The position numbers were made by a program, and so were the translations under genes. From Streptomyces meridianus (GTDB lineage Bacteria > Actinomycetota > Actinomycetes > Streptomycetales > Streptomycetaceae), in NCBI RefSeq assembly GCF_023703325.1, contig NZ_JAMQGM010000027.1, forward strand, positions 1 to 64,000: 64,000 bases of DNA, given 5' to 3'. Shown here piece by piece: positions 15,993-23,789 of this stretch. Each line of letters starts with the position of its first letter. Position 1 is the first letter of the stretch. Below the pieces are notes generated by a model, which was not told the DNA's origin, did not search any database, and saw only the letters and a program-made list of their open reading frames with translations.

Positions 15993-16640
15993 ATGCGACG
16001 AGCGGGGCGTTCCATGGATGCGGAGGCGAAGCGGACCGAGGAGTGGGCCGAGGTCACCCCGGACGCGGCTCGGAGGCTCGTCACGGCCGCCGTGCACGCC
16101 TTCGCCGAGCGCGGCTATCACGCGACCACCACCCGGGACATCGCCGGCCGGGCGGGGATGAGCCCCGCCGCCCTCTACATCCACTACAAGACCAAGGAAG
16201 AGCTGCTCTTCCAGATCAGCAGCGTCGGCCACCGGCTGGCCCTCGGGATCCTCGAGGACGCGGTCGACGCGGACGGCACCCCCGCCGAACGCCTCGCGAA
16301 CGCCGTGCGCTCGTTCGTCCGCTGGCACGCCGAGCACCACACCACGGCCCGTGTCGTGCAGTACGAACTGGGCGCGCTCAGCGAGGAGCACTACGCCGAG
16401 ATCGTCGGACTGCGCCGGGACGTGGACGGCGCGGTCCGCTCCATCCTCCAGGACGGCGTCGACGCGGCTGACTTCGACGTGCCCGACCTGCCGGGGACGA
16501 CCCTCGCCGTCCTGTCGCTGTGCATCGACGTGGCCCGCTGGTTCAGCGCCGACGGCCGCCGCTCGCCCGACGAGGTGGGTCTGCTCTACGCCGACCTGGT
16601 GCTGCGCATGGTCGGCGCTGCCCCGCGGCCGGCAGGCTGA
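15993..16640 (+). CDS. TetR family regulator of the MaoC hydratase gene
   Basis: 215 residues. The helix-turn-helix TTRDIAGRAGMSPAALYIHY is followed by YKTKEELLFQISSVGH and a C-terminal domain of the type seen in acyl-CoA-responsive TetR proteins (KstR2-like). The ATG at 15993 has GGAGGG nine bases upstream; ATG 16014 is an alternative with a weaker site. A palindrome lies upstream of this gene and again upstream of the MaoC gene 1 kb away, so autoregulation plus control of MaoC is likely. An RidA gene follows on the same strand. Confidence 0.88.
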   Translation: MRRAGRSMDAEAKRTEEWAEVTPDAARRLVTAAVHAFAERGYHATTTRDIAGRAGMSPAALYIHYKTKEELLFQISSVGHRLALGILEDAVDADGTPAERLANAVRSFVRWHAEHHTTARVVQYELGALSEEHYAEIVGLRRDVDGAVRSILQDGVDAADFDVPDLPGTTLAVLSLCIDVARWFSADGRRSPDEVGLLYADLVLRMVGAAPRPAG

Positions 16641-16737
16641 ACCGGCGCGCGGACGGGGCGTCGGGGTCGGCCCCAGGCCCGGACGCGCGCCGGGCAATCC
16701 GGGTGCGGCGCCCCGGCCGGGTTGCGAGACTCCGCGC

Positions 16738-17148
16738 ATGACCCGTGAGATCAGCCGCGTCAATCCCCGGCAGCTCCATCCGACCCCGGGCTACCACCAC
16801 ATCACCGTGGTGGAGGCGGGCAGGACCGCGTACCTGGCCGGACAGTGTCCGCTCGATCGCTCCGGCGCGCTGGTCGGCCAGGGTGACCTCGATGCACAGA
16901 TCGACCAGGTGGCCGTCAACGCCCTCACCGCGCTGGACGCCGTGGGCGCCCGACCGGAGGACGTCGTCCGTTCGGTGATCTACGTGGCCGACGGTGAAGT
17001 CGCCGACCTGGGAACCGCCTGGCACCGCCTGACCGGATCGGTCATCGGATCGGCGTTCACCACGGCGAGCACCCTGCTGGGAGTGACGCGACTCGGCTTC
17101 TCCGGGCAGCTGATCGAGGTCGACCTGACGGCTGCGCTGCCCGGCTGA
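16738..17148 (+). CDS. RidA/YjgF/UK114 family protein
   Basis: 136 residues. RidA proteins hydrolyse reactive enamine/imine intermediates or act in related deaminations. Recognisable blocks are RTAYLAGQCPLD (second strand) and the IYVADGEVADL segment. The conserved Arg of true RidA enamine deaminases, normally in a C-terminal R-x-x-V/C motif, is not obvious, so this may be one of the divergent subfamilies. The gene starts 97 bases after the TetR stop and converges on the MaoC gene with a strong hairpin between. A catabolic role with its neighbours is inferred from position only. Confidence 0.85.
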   Translation: MTREISRVNPRQLHPTPGYHHITVVEAGRTAYLAGQCPLDRSGALVGQGDLDAQIDQVAVNALTALDAVGARPEDVVRSVIYVADGEVADLGTAWHRLTGSVIGSAFTTASTLLGVTRLGFSGQLIEVDLTAALPG

Positions 17149-17163
17149 CCACCGACGGCGAAC

Positions 17164-17200
17164 CCCACCGTCGGCCGAGGCCGCGACCGCCGACGGTGGG
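17164..17200. terminator. bidirectional terminator between RidA and MaoC genes
   Basis: CCCACCGTCGGC (17164-17175) pairs perfectly with GCCGACGGTGGG (17189-17200) in the 59-base gap between convergent stops. Confidence 0.75.
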
Positions 17201-17207
17201 CGAGGAC

Positions 17208-17669
17208 TTACAGGTGGAACCGGCTGACGCTCTCCGCCACGCACACCGGCTTCTCGCCGCCCTCGCGCTCGACGGTGACGGTCAGGGTCAGCTGGAAGCC
17301 GCCCGTGACCTCGGTGACGTCCGAGACGGTTCCCGTGGCCCGCAGCCGGGAGCCCACCGGCACGGGGGCGGGGAAACGGACCTTGTTGGTCCCGTAGTTG
17401 ATGCCCATCCGGACACCTTCGACGATCATCAGCTGGGGCACCAGGACCGGGAGCAGCGAGAGCGTGAGGTACCCGTGGGCGATGGTCGTGCCGAACGGGC
17501 CCGCGGCGGCCTTCTCCGGGTCGACGTGGATCCACTGGTGGTCCCCGGTGGCCTCGGCGAAGAGGTCGATCCGCTTCTGGTCCACCTCGAGCCAGTCACT
17601 GGTGCCCAACTGCTCGCCGATGGCGCCCTTCAGCTCGTCGAGCGACGCGAAGACCCGTGGTTCCGCCAT
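17208..17669 (-). CDS. MaoC family (R)-specific enoyl-CoA hydratase
   Basis: 153 residues, single hot-dog fold. The hydratase-2 motif is clear: FAEATGDHQWIHVDPEKAAA supplies the catalytic Asp and His, followed by GTTIAHGYLTLSL. The enzyme adds water to trans-2-enoyl-CoA to give (R)-3-hydroxyacyl-CoA. The start at 17669 follows a good GGAGG; a longer frame would run through the operator. The perfect palindrome 27 bases upstream is shared with the TetR gene at 15993, so repression by that protein is likely. Confidence 0.93.
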   Translation of the reverse strand: MAEPRVFASLDELKGAIGEQLGTSDWLEVDQKRIDLFAEATGDHQWIHVDPEKAAAGPFGTTIAHGYLTLSLLPVLVPQLMIVEGVRMGINYGTNKVRFPAPVPVGSRLRATGTVSDVTEVTGGFQLTLTVTVEREGGEKPVCVAESVSRFHL

Positions 17670-17695
17670 CTCCAAACCTCCCTGCTGCGACCATA

Positions 17696-17711
17696 CTGAG
17701 CAGTTGCTCAG
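17696..17711. promoter_or_regulatory. perfect 16-bp palindrome upstream of the MaoC gene
   Basis: CTGAGCAGTTGCTCAG: both seven-base arms pair without mismatch around GT. A related copy is at 15932-15947 before the TetR gene. Confidence 0.75.
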
Positions 17712-17773
17712 CATGGTTCCGGGCCGGGCCTCTGTCAACGCCCGGCCCGGTCTCCGGCGGTTCGGCGCGGCGG

Positions 17774-17920
17774 TCAGCCGGTGAGCAGCAGCTTCAGCTT
17801 GAGCGCGAGTTCGTAGAGGCCGTACGCGAACGGCGCCCCCACCCAGACCCAGCCGAGCAGCAGCAGGACGCGGCGGGAACCTCCCGCGGTGCCTGGCGTG
17901 TTCGATGCGGATTCGGTCAC
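17774..17920 (-). CDS. small companion subunit of the oxalate/formate-type MFS transporter
   Basis: 48 residues. A polar N-terminus is followed by one membrane segment (VLLLLGWVWVGAPFAYGLYE) and a short basic and leucine-rich end. The GTG start overlaps the TGA of the upstream carrier gene (GTGA), so translation is coupled. Proteins of this size and sequence are regularly found directly after OFA-family carriers in actinobacteria and are called the MFS transporter small subunit. The function is not established; assembly or stability of the carrier is a reasonable guess. Confidence 0.75.
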   Translation of the reverse strand: MTESASNTPGTAGGSRRVLLLLGWVWVGAPFAYGLYELALKLKLLLTG

Positions 17921-19296
17921 TTGGCGGCCTCCTCGGGTGCGGTTCCCGTCTCGTGGATCGCGGTTCCGCCGGCGGGTTCGTGGAACCTGGAGTGCACCGG
18001 GCGTATCAGTTCGTTGGCCAGGAAGCCGACGACGAGCAGGCTGATCATGACGTAGAAGGACGTGGTGTACAGGTCCGTGCCGCTGTGGCCGGAAGCCTCC
18101 TGGGAATCCGCCACGGCGTTGACGATGAGCGGGCCCAGGATCCCGGCGGTGGACCAGGCCGTCAGCAGCCTGCCGTGGATCGCACCGACCTGGTACGTGC
18201 CGAACAGGTCCTTGAGGTAGGCGGGGACGGTGGCGAACCCGCCGCCGTAGAAGGAGAGGATGACGGCCGCGCAGACGATGAACAGCGGCTTGGACGCGTC
18301 TCCGCCCGTCGCCAGCGCGAGGTACAGCAGGGCCCCGACACCCAGATAGACCCGGTAGATGTTCTTGCGGCCCACCAGGTCCGACACGGACGACCAGACG
18401 AACCGGCCGAGCATGTTGGCGAGGGACAGCGCCCCCACGAAGCCCGCCGCGGCGGCCGCGCTGACCGGAGTCGAGGTTCCCGAGAAGAAGTCCGTGATCA
18501 TCGGTGCGGCCTTCTCCAGGATCCCGATGCCCGCCGTGACATTGAGGCACAGCACCACCCACAGGCACCAGAACTGGGGCGTGCGCACGGCGTTGCGGGC
18601 CGAGACCTGCCCGGATGCCGTCCGGTCGGCTGCGGCCCCGGGCTGCTCCGGGGCGGCATCCTGGGTCGGGACGCGGACAAGCAGCACGCCGAGCGTCATG
18701 AACACCGCGTAGACCAGGCCCATGACGAGGAACGTCTGCGCGATGCCCGAGGGGTCGCCGCCGAAGGACTCGAGCATCTGCGCCGACCAGGGAGAAGCGA
18801 TGAGCGCACCACCACCGAACCCCATGATGGCGATACCGGTTGCCATGCCCGGCCGGTCCGGGAACCACTTGATGAGTGTGGAGACGGGCGAGATGTATCC
18901 GATGCCGAGCCCGATGCCTCCCACGAAGCCGTAACCGAGCACGATCAGCCAGTACTGCTCGGTTGCGGCCCCCAGGGCCGAGATGAGGAACCCGGTGGAG
19001 AAGCACACGGCGCTGACGAACATCGCCCACCGCGGCCCGTTGCGTTCCACCAGGGTTCCGCCGAACGCGGCGGAGAGCCCCAGCATCACGATGGCCACCT
19101 GGAACGGGAGGGCCGAGGCGGTCCCCGACAGACCCAGGGAGTCCTCCAGCGGGGGTTTGAACACACTCCACGCGTAGGCCTGACCGATGGCCAGGTGAAT
19201 CGACAGGGCGGCCGGCGGGATCAGCCAGCGGCTCCAACCGGCCGGTGCGATCGTGCGGGAGCGGGCCAGGAAGCGGGGGACGAGCGGGACGGCCAT
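17917..19296 (-). CDS. OFA-family MFS transporter (oxalate/formate antiporter type)
   Basis: 459 residues with about twelve membrane segments. OFA signatures include IHLAIGQAYAWSVFKPPLE in the first segment and the loop YISPVSTLIKWFPDRPGMATG, plus FYGGGFATVPAYLKDLFG in the second half. Family members exchange small carboxylates across the membrane. ATG at 19296 has GGAGGT five bases upstream. It overlaps the 48-residue companion gene by four bases. No oxalate or formate enzyme is adjacent, so the substrate stays open. Confidence 0.9.
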   Translation of the reverse strand: MAVPLVPRFLARSRTIAPAGWSRWLIPPAALSIHLAIGQAYAWSVFKPPLEDSLGLSGTASALPFQVAIVMLGLSAAFGGTLVERNGPRWAMFVSAVCFSTGFLISALGAATEQYWLIVLGYGFVGGIGLGIGYISPVSTLIKWFPDRPGMATGIAIMGFGGGALIASPWSAQMLESFGGDPSGIAQTFLVMGLVYAVFMTLGVLLVRVPTQDAAPEQPGAAADRTASGQVSARNAVRTPQFWCLWVVLCLNVTAGIGILEKAAPMITDFFSGTSTPVSAAAAAGFVGALSLANMLGRFVWSSVSDLVGRKNIYRVYLGVGALLYLALATGGDASKPLFIVCAAVILSFYGGGFATVPAYLKDLFGTYQVGAIHGRLLTAWSTAGILGPLIVNAVADSQEASGHSGTDLYTTSFYVMISLLVVGFLANELIRPVHSRFHEPAGGTAIHETGTAPEEAAK

Positions 19297-19464
19297 GCGG
19301 TACCTCCGCGCGGCGGGAACGGGGCGCAGGACAAAGAAGCGAGTGAGCCGCGTGGCCGGGACCGTACAACGTTCACCGATCTCGTCGGAAGGGGTCCCGG
19401 AGCGCAACTCATTGTCGCAGCAACGGCGTTCGTACCGGCCGGGCGGGCCGGCTCGCCCCGGCGG

Positions 19465-20076
19465 TCAGCCGGCGGAGGCCAGCAGCATGCGGCGCCATCT
19501 CTTGGACTCCGCCAGCGCCTCCCGGGTGAGCACCGGCTCCGGGACGACGATGCCGCAGGTCAGGCACACCGGGCCGGCGCTGGGGCAGTGGGCCAGGCCG
19601 CCGCGCCAGAGCAGACGGTCGTCCGAGCAGACCGGGCAGGAGGTGCGGGGAGCCGTCCCGAGCGCGTCGATGAGCCGGTGCAGGACGGTCGCCAGCGGAG
19701 CGGAGGGGTGCAGCGCCGGGTCGTCGCACCAGGCGATCCCGAAGCCGCCCCAGGTCTGCCGGTGCCAGTCGTCGAGTGCGGTGGGGCGCCGGATGCCCTC
19801 GTGCTTCTCCTGCCGGCGCCGCTCCGCGAACTCCCGCTCGTAGTCGAGCCAGACGGCGCGGGCCTCCTCCAGTTCGTCCAGGGCGGTGACGAGCCGTGCG
19901 GGGTCCGGCCTGCGCTCCTGGGTGCCGAACCCGGCCCGGAGGCACAGATGGTGCCAGGTGGCTCGGTGCCCGTAGGGGGCGAACTTCTCCAGGCATTTGC
20001 GAAGCGCGGTGCGCCGTCGCTCGGTCGCACCAGCGGGATCGCGCACCTGTTCCGCGAGACTTCTGAATCCGGCCAT
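19465..20076 (-). CDS. zinc-ribbon protein of unknown function
   Basis: 203 residues, not recognised. Residues 1-120 are helical and charged (ERRRTALRKCLEKFAPYG; LDELEEARAVWLDYEREFAERRRQE). A possible zinc ribbon follows: CPVC, about twenty residues, then CLTCGIVVPEP. The middle holds a tryptophan-rich DDWHRQTWGGFGIAWCDD. No signal peptide or membrane segment. The ATG at 20076 has GGAGG eight bases upstream. The upstream region is unusually AT-rich for this DNA and shared with the divergent acylase gene. A regulatory or nucleic-acid role would fit the ribbon but is unproven. Confidence 0.65.
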   Translation of the reverse strand: MAGFRSLAEQVRDPAGATERRRTALRKCLEKFAPYGHRATWHHLCLRAGFGTQERRPDPARLVTALDELEEARAVWLDYEREFAERRRQEKHEGIRRPTALDDWHRQTWGGFGIAWCDDPALHPSAPLATVLHRLIDALGTAPRTSCPVCSDDRLLWRGGLAHCPSAGPVCLTCGIVVPEPVLTREALAESKRWRRMLLASAG

Positions 20077-20156
20077 CGCTTCCACCTCCGCCTTCGTCCA
20101 TGGAGTGACGTTGTATGGACGGATGGCGCTGCCATTTGGCTCCCTGGATCGGGAAA

Positions 20157-20170
20157 CAATTCCGAAATTG
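20157..20170. promoter_or_regulatory. AT-rich inverted repeat in a divergent promoter region
   Basis: CAATT-CCGA-AATTG, perfect five-base arms. It lies in an AT-rich stretch between the zinc-ribbon gene (start 20076) and the acylase gene (start 20333). It may be a regulator site or part of a promoter. Confidence 0.35.
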
Positions 20171-20332
20171 CTTCTTCGCGTTGGCGATTGACCGCTGAGC
20201 GCGTCCCGGTGTCCCCTCAGCGGACGGATCCGGCCTTCGGAGGGAAGACGGAAAAAGTTGACGCCTGTTCATCTTCCCGTGGCGGCCTACCCGCAGTAAC
20301 CTCCGCTCACCGACAGCGGGAGGAGCAGAGGA

Positions 20333-23161
20333 ATGCGACGTCGACGCACCCCGGATCCGCACCGGAGAAGGCCTGTGAGAGCACGGGCCTTCCCGGTGGT
20401 GGCGGCAGCCCTGGCACTGGGGGCCGGACTCCTTCCGCCGCTGCCACAGAGCGCCGCGGCCGAGGCCGGACCGGTCGACCACTGCGCTCAGCAGTGCGCC
20501 GACATCCTCCCGCCCGGCCAGAACGGCAACGCCACCCTCGCCGAGATCCTCGCCCACCGGACCCTCGGCACCCGCCCTGCCCACAGCGCCGACCAACTCG
20601 GCCGCTACGAGGACCTGGTGGCCGGAGCCCCCACGCTCGACGACGCCACGCTCACCCGGTTCTTCAACGACGCCTCCTTCGGCGTTCCGGAGGACCAGGT
20701 GGCCTCGGTCACCCGGCCGCGGGACGACGTCACGATCACCAGGGACAAGAAGACGGGCGTCCCCCACATCAAGGGAACGACGCGGTCCGGAACCGAGTTC
20801 GGCGCGGGCTACGCGGCCGCCCAGGACCGGCTCTGGCTGATCGACCTGTTCCGGCACATCGGCCGCGGCGAACTGTCGTCGTTCGCCGGCGGTGCGGAGG
20901 CCAACCAGCAGCTCGAGCAGGAGTTCTGGCGCGCCGCGCCGTACACCGAGGAGGACCTCGAGGAGCAGGTCGACCGGATCGCCGCCGACGGCGAACGCGG
21001 CCGGCAGGCCATGGCCGACGTGCAGGCGTACGTCGACGGGCTCAACGCCTACCGCGAGAAGGCGAAGAAGCAACGCACCTTCCCCGGCGAGTACGTCCTG
21101 ACCGGACACGTCGAGCCCGTCACCAACATCGGTGAGATCAAGCCCTTCGAGCCCACCGACCTGATCGCCATCGCCTCCGTCATCGGCGGCCTCTTCGGCA
21201 ACGGCGGCGGTGGTGAGGTGCAGGCTGCGCTCTCGCTGCTCGCGGCGCAGCAGAAGTACGGCGCGGAGAAGGGCACGGAGGTCTGGGAGGACTTCCGGAT
21301 GCGCAACGACCCGGAGGCGGTGCTCACCGTCCACGACGGCAGCAGCTTCCCCTACGCGGGCAAGCCCGACGAGGTCCGCGGCCAGGCCCTGCCCGACCCC
21401 GGGTCGGTCGGCGAGGAACCGCTGGTGCACGACCGGAAGGGCTCGGCGGCCGAGCCCGCCGAGGCGCCGGTGAAGGCGCCGGCGAAGCTGAAGCCCCTGC
21501 AGAACGTGTACGACGACGGCGTGCTGCCCGGTGACCTGTTCAGCCGCAAGCACGGCATGTCCAACGCCCTGCTGGTCTCCGGCAAGCACACCGCGAGCGG
21601 CAACCCCGTCGCCGTCTTCGGGCCCCAGACCGGCTACTTCGCCCCCCAGTTGCTGATGCTCCAGGAGCTTCAGGGCCCGGGGATCAGCGCCCGCGGTGCC
21701 TCGTTCGCGGGCGTCGGGATGTACGTCCAGCTCGGCCGGGGACAGGACTACGCCTGGAGCGCGACCTCGGCCGGACAGGACCTGACCGACACCTACGCCG
21801 TCGAGCTGTGCGCCCCCGACGGCGGCACTCCGTCCGCCGACTCCCTCCACTACGTCGACGACGGCACCTGCCGCCCGATGGAGAAGCTGGAGCGCCGGAA
21901 CGCCTGGAAGCCGAGCCTCGCCGACTCCACGGCTCCCGGCTCCTACCGGATGGAGATCCACCGGACGAAGTACGGCACGGTCACCCACCGGGGCACCGTG
22001 GACGGCAAGCCCGTCGCCTACACCCAGTTGCGCTCCACCTATCAGCACGAGGCCGACTCGATCATCGGCTTCCAGATGCTCAACGACCCCGGCTACGTGA
22101 AGGACGCCGCGTCGTTCCAGCGCGCCGCCCAGAACATCGACTATGCCTTCAACTGGTTCTACGCCGACTCCCGGGAGACCGCCTACTACAACAGCGGTGC
22201 CAACCCCGTCCGGGCCGACGGGGTCGACCCCTCGCTGCCGGTGCTGGCCGAAGAGGCCTTCCAGTGGCGGGACTTCGACCCCGCCGACAACACCGCCGCC
22301 TACACGCCGCCGGAGCAGCATCCGCAGTCGGTCGACCAGGACTACTACATCTCCTGGAACAACAAGCAGGCCGAGGACTACACCTCGGCGGGCTTCGGCA
22401 ACGGGGGAGTGCACCGCGGGGACCTGCTCGACAGCCGGGTGGCGAAGTTGGTCGACGAGGGCGGCGTGACCCGGGCGAAGCTCACCCGCGCCATGGCCGA
22501 CGCCGCCGTCACGGACCTGCGCGGCGAGGAGGTGCTGCCCGAGCTGCTCGCGGTGCTGCGCAGCGAGCCGGTGACGGACCCGCAGCAGGCGGCCGCCGTC
22601 CAGAAGCTCGATGCATGGCTGGACGGGGGAGCCGAGCGCCGGGAGACCGCGCCCGGTTCGCACGCCTACGGGCACGCCGACGCCGTCCGCATCATGGACG
22701 CCTGGTGGCCGCGCCTGGTCGAGGCGCAGTTCGCGCCCGGCCTGGGCGGCGAACTGTACGACTCGCTGCGCAGGAACGTCGCGGTCGACGAGGCACCGTC
22801 GGCCGGGCACGGACCCACCGGCGGGCATGCGGGATCGGCCTTCCTCTCCGGCTGGTGGAGCTATGTCGACAAGGATCTGCGCAGCGTCCTCGGTCGTCCG
22901 GTCGAGGACGAACCGGCGAAGACCTTCTGCGGTGACGGCGAGCTCTCCGCGTGCCGCGACGCGCTGCTCGCGAGCCTGGAGGAGGCGGCCGCCGTCCCGG
23001 CGGACGAGGTCTACCCGGGCGACGACCACTGCGACGCCGGCGACCAGTGGTGCGCGGACGCCATCGTGCACCGGGCCCTCGGCGGGATCACGCAGGAGCT
23101 GATCCACTGGCAGAACCGGCCCACGTACCAGCAGGTGGTGGAGTTTCCGCAGCACCGGTGA
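20333..23161 (+). CDS. secreted penicillin acylase family protein (N-terminal nucleophile amidohydrolase)
   Basis: 942 residues. An Arg-rich N-terminus and hydrophobic stretch (VVAAALALGAGLLPPLPQS) form a long signal peptide. The alpha-chain begins with the VTITRDKKTGVPHIKGTT block and GAGYAAAQDRLWLIDLFRH. The beta-chain nucleophile is S410 in KHGMSNALLVSG, where the precursor cleaves itself, followed by GPQTGYFAPQ. Members hydrolyse beta-lactam side chains, lipopeptides or acyl-homoserine lactones; 942 residues puts this in the large-acylase group. Four or more Cys in the C-terminal region (HCDAGDQWCADA) fit an extracellular enzyme. GGAGGAGCAGAGGA precedes the ATG. It is alone in its transcription unit. 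Confidence 0.9.
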   Translation: MRRRRTPDPHRRRPVRARAFPVVAAALALGAGLLPPLPQSAAAEAGPVDHCAQQCADILPPGQNGNATLAEILAHRTLGTRPAHSADQLGRYEDLVAGAPTLDDATLTRFFNDASFGVPEDQVASVTRPRDDVTITRDKKTGVPHIKGTTRSGTEFGAGYAAAQDRLWLIDLFRHIGRGELSSFAGGAEANQQLEQEFWRAAPYTEEDLEEQVDRIAADGERGRQAMADVQAYVDGLNAYREKAKKQRTFPGEYVLTGHVEPVTNIGEIKPFEPTDLIAIASVIGGLFGNGGGGEVQAALSLLAAQQKYGAEKGTEVWEDFRMRNDPEAVLTVHDGSSFPYAGKPDEVRGQALPDPGSVGEEPLVHDRKGSAAEPAEAPVKAPAKLKPLQNVYDDGVLPGDLFSRKHGMSNALLVSGKHTASGNPVAVFGPQTGYFAPQLLMLQELQGPGISARGASFAGVGMYVQLGRGQDYAWSATSAGQDLTDTYAVELCAPDGGTPSADSLHYVDDGTCRPMEKLERRNAWKPSLADSTAPGSYRMEIHRTKYGTVTHRGTVDGKPVAYTQLRSTYQHEADSIIGFQMLNDPGYVKDAASFQRAAQNIDYAFNWFYADSRETAYYNSGANPVRADGVDPSLPVLAEEAFQWRDFDPADNTAAYTPPEQHPQSVDQDYYISWNNKQAEDYTSAGFGNGGVHRGDLLDSRVAKLVDEGGVTRAKLTRAMADAAVTDLRGEEVLPELLAVLRSEPVTDPQQAAAVQKLDAWLDGGAERRETAPGSHAYGHADAVRIMDAWWPRLVEAQFAPGLGGELYDSLRRNVAVDEAPSAGHGPTGGHAGSAFLSGWWSYVDKDLRSVLGRPVEDEPAKTFCGDGELSACRDALLASLEEAAAVPADEVYPGDDHCDAGDQWCADAIVHRALGGITQELIHWQNRPTYQQVVEFPQHR

Positions 23162-23298
23162 CACCGGGTCCACGGCGGGTGCGGCGCCCCGGGGGAGGCC
23201 CGGGGCGCCGCACCCGGTTCCGCTCTCCGCCGGAGGAGTCCCGGGCCGGTTCGGCCCGGCAGGCGCGTGCTACGGTCGGAAACGGCGCCCCCGGTGCC

Positions 23299-23337
23299 CC
23301 GGACGAGCACGTCGTACCCGGCACGACAAGACGACGT
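23299..23337 (+). ncRNA. guanidine-III riboswitch (ykkC-III)
   Basis: The element reads CCGGACGAG, a seven-base strand ACGTCGT (23309-23315), ACCCGG, then ACAAGACGACGT to 23337. This is the conserved core of the guanidine-III class: CCGG pairs with the later CCGG as a pseudoknot, ACGTCGT pairs with ACGACGT, and the ACAAGACG strand lines the ligand site. It lies 35 bases before the start of the exporter gene, exactly where this class is found in actinobacteria. Binding of guanidinium is expected to turn the gene on. The match is from memory of the Thermobifida fusca element and is close at nearly all conserved positions. Confidence 0.88.
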
Positions 23338-23358
23338 AGTGCAGCAGCTGCCCACTAC
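23336..23358 (+). promoter_or_regulatory. hairpin downstream of and overlapping the riboswitch
   Basis: GTAGTG (23336-23341) and CACTAC (23353-23358) pair perfectly. The left arm shares the last two bases of the riboswitch stem, and the right arm ends directly before the GGAAGG ribosome site, so it may be the expression platform that hides or frees the start. Confidence 0.5.
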
Positions 23359-23372
23359 GGAAGGCCGTGACC

Positions 23373-23687
23373 GTGGCGTGGATCGTCCTCGTCGTCTCGG
23401 GAGTTCTGGAAACCGTCTGGGCCGCCGCCCTCTCCGCCTCGCACGGCTTCACCCGCCTGCGGCCGAGCGCGCTGTTCGCCGTCGCCCTGGCGCTCAGCAT
23501 GGGCGGCCTTGCCCTCGCCCTGCGCAGCATCCCCGTCGGCACCGGCTATGCGGTCTGGGTGGGCGTGGGCGCCGTCGGCGCCGCCGCCTACGGCATGGCG
23601 GTGCTCGGCGACCCCGTCACCGCGGGCCGGATCATCTGCCTCTTCCTGATCGTCGCGGGCATCGTGGGTCTGAAGTTCCTGCACTGA
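23373..23687 (+). CDS. gdx: SMR-family guanidinium exporter (Gdx/SugE type)
   Basis: 104 residues with four membrane segments. The essential Glu is in VSGVLETVWAAAL, and GYAVWVGVGAVGAA and the closing GIVGLKFLH are typical of the SugE/Gdx branch rather than EmrE drug pumps. Dimers in the membrane expel guanidinium in exchange for protons. The GTG at 23373 is preferred over GTG 23367 because GGAAGG then stands eight bases ahead and the protein begins MAWIVLVV. A guanidine-III riboswitch lies just upstream, which strongly supports the substrate. A strong hairpin follows the gene. Confidence 0.92.
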   Translation: MAWIVLVVSGVLETVWAAALSASHGFTRLRPSALFAVALALSMGGLALALRSIPVGTGYAVWVGVGAVGAAAYGMAVLGDPVTAGRIICLFLIVAGIVGLKFLH

Positions 23688-23739
23688 GCCGCCTGCGACC
23701 CACCGCCACCGGGTGCACCTTGCGGGCGACCGGTCACGC

Positions 23740-23774
23740 GCGACGGCCGGTTCCGCAGGGGCACCGGCCGTCGC
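23740..23774. terminator. bidirectional terminator between gdx and the NamZ-like gene
   Basis: GCGACGGCCGGT (23740-23751) pairs perfectly with ACCGGCCGTCGC (23763-23774) between convergent genes. Confidence 0.8.
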
Positions 23775-23789
23775 GTCACCGCCGGACGG

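Noticed and set aside
17905..21135. A 1076-codon open frame on the plus strand
   Set aside because: It runs across the MFS gene, the zinc-ribbon gene and part of the acylase in a wrong frame; no domain is recognisable.
19409..23173. A 1254-codon open frame on the minus strand
   Set aside because: It is antisense to the acylase gene with its visible Ntn nucleophile block. Composition is that of a shadow frame.
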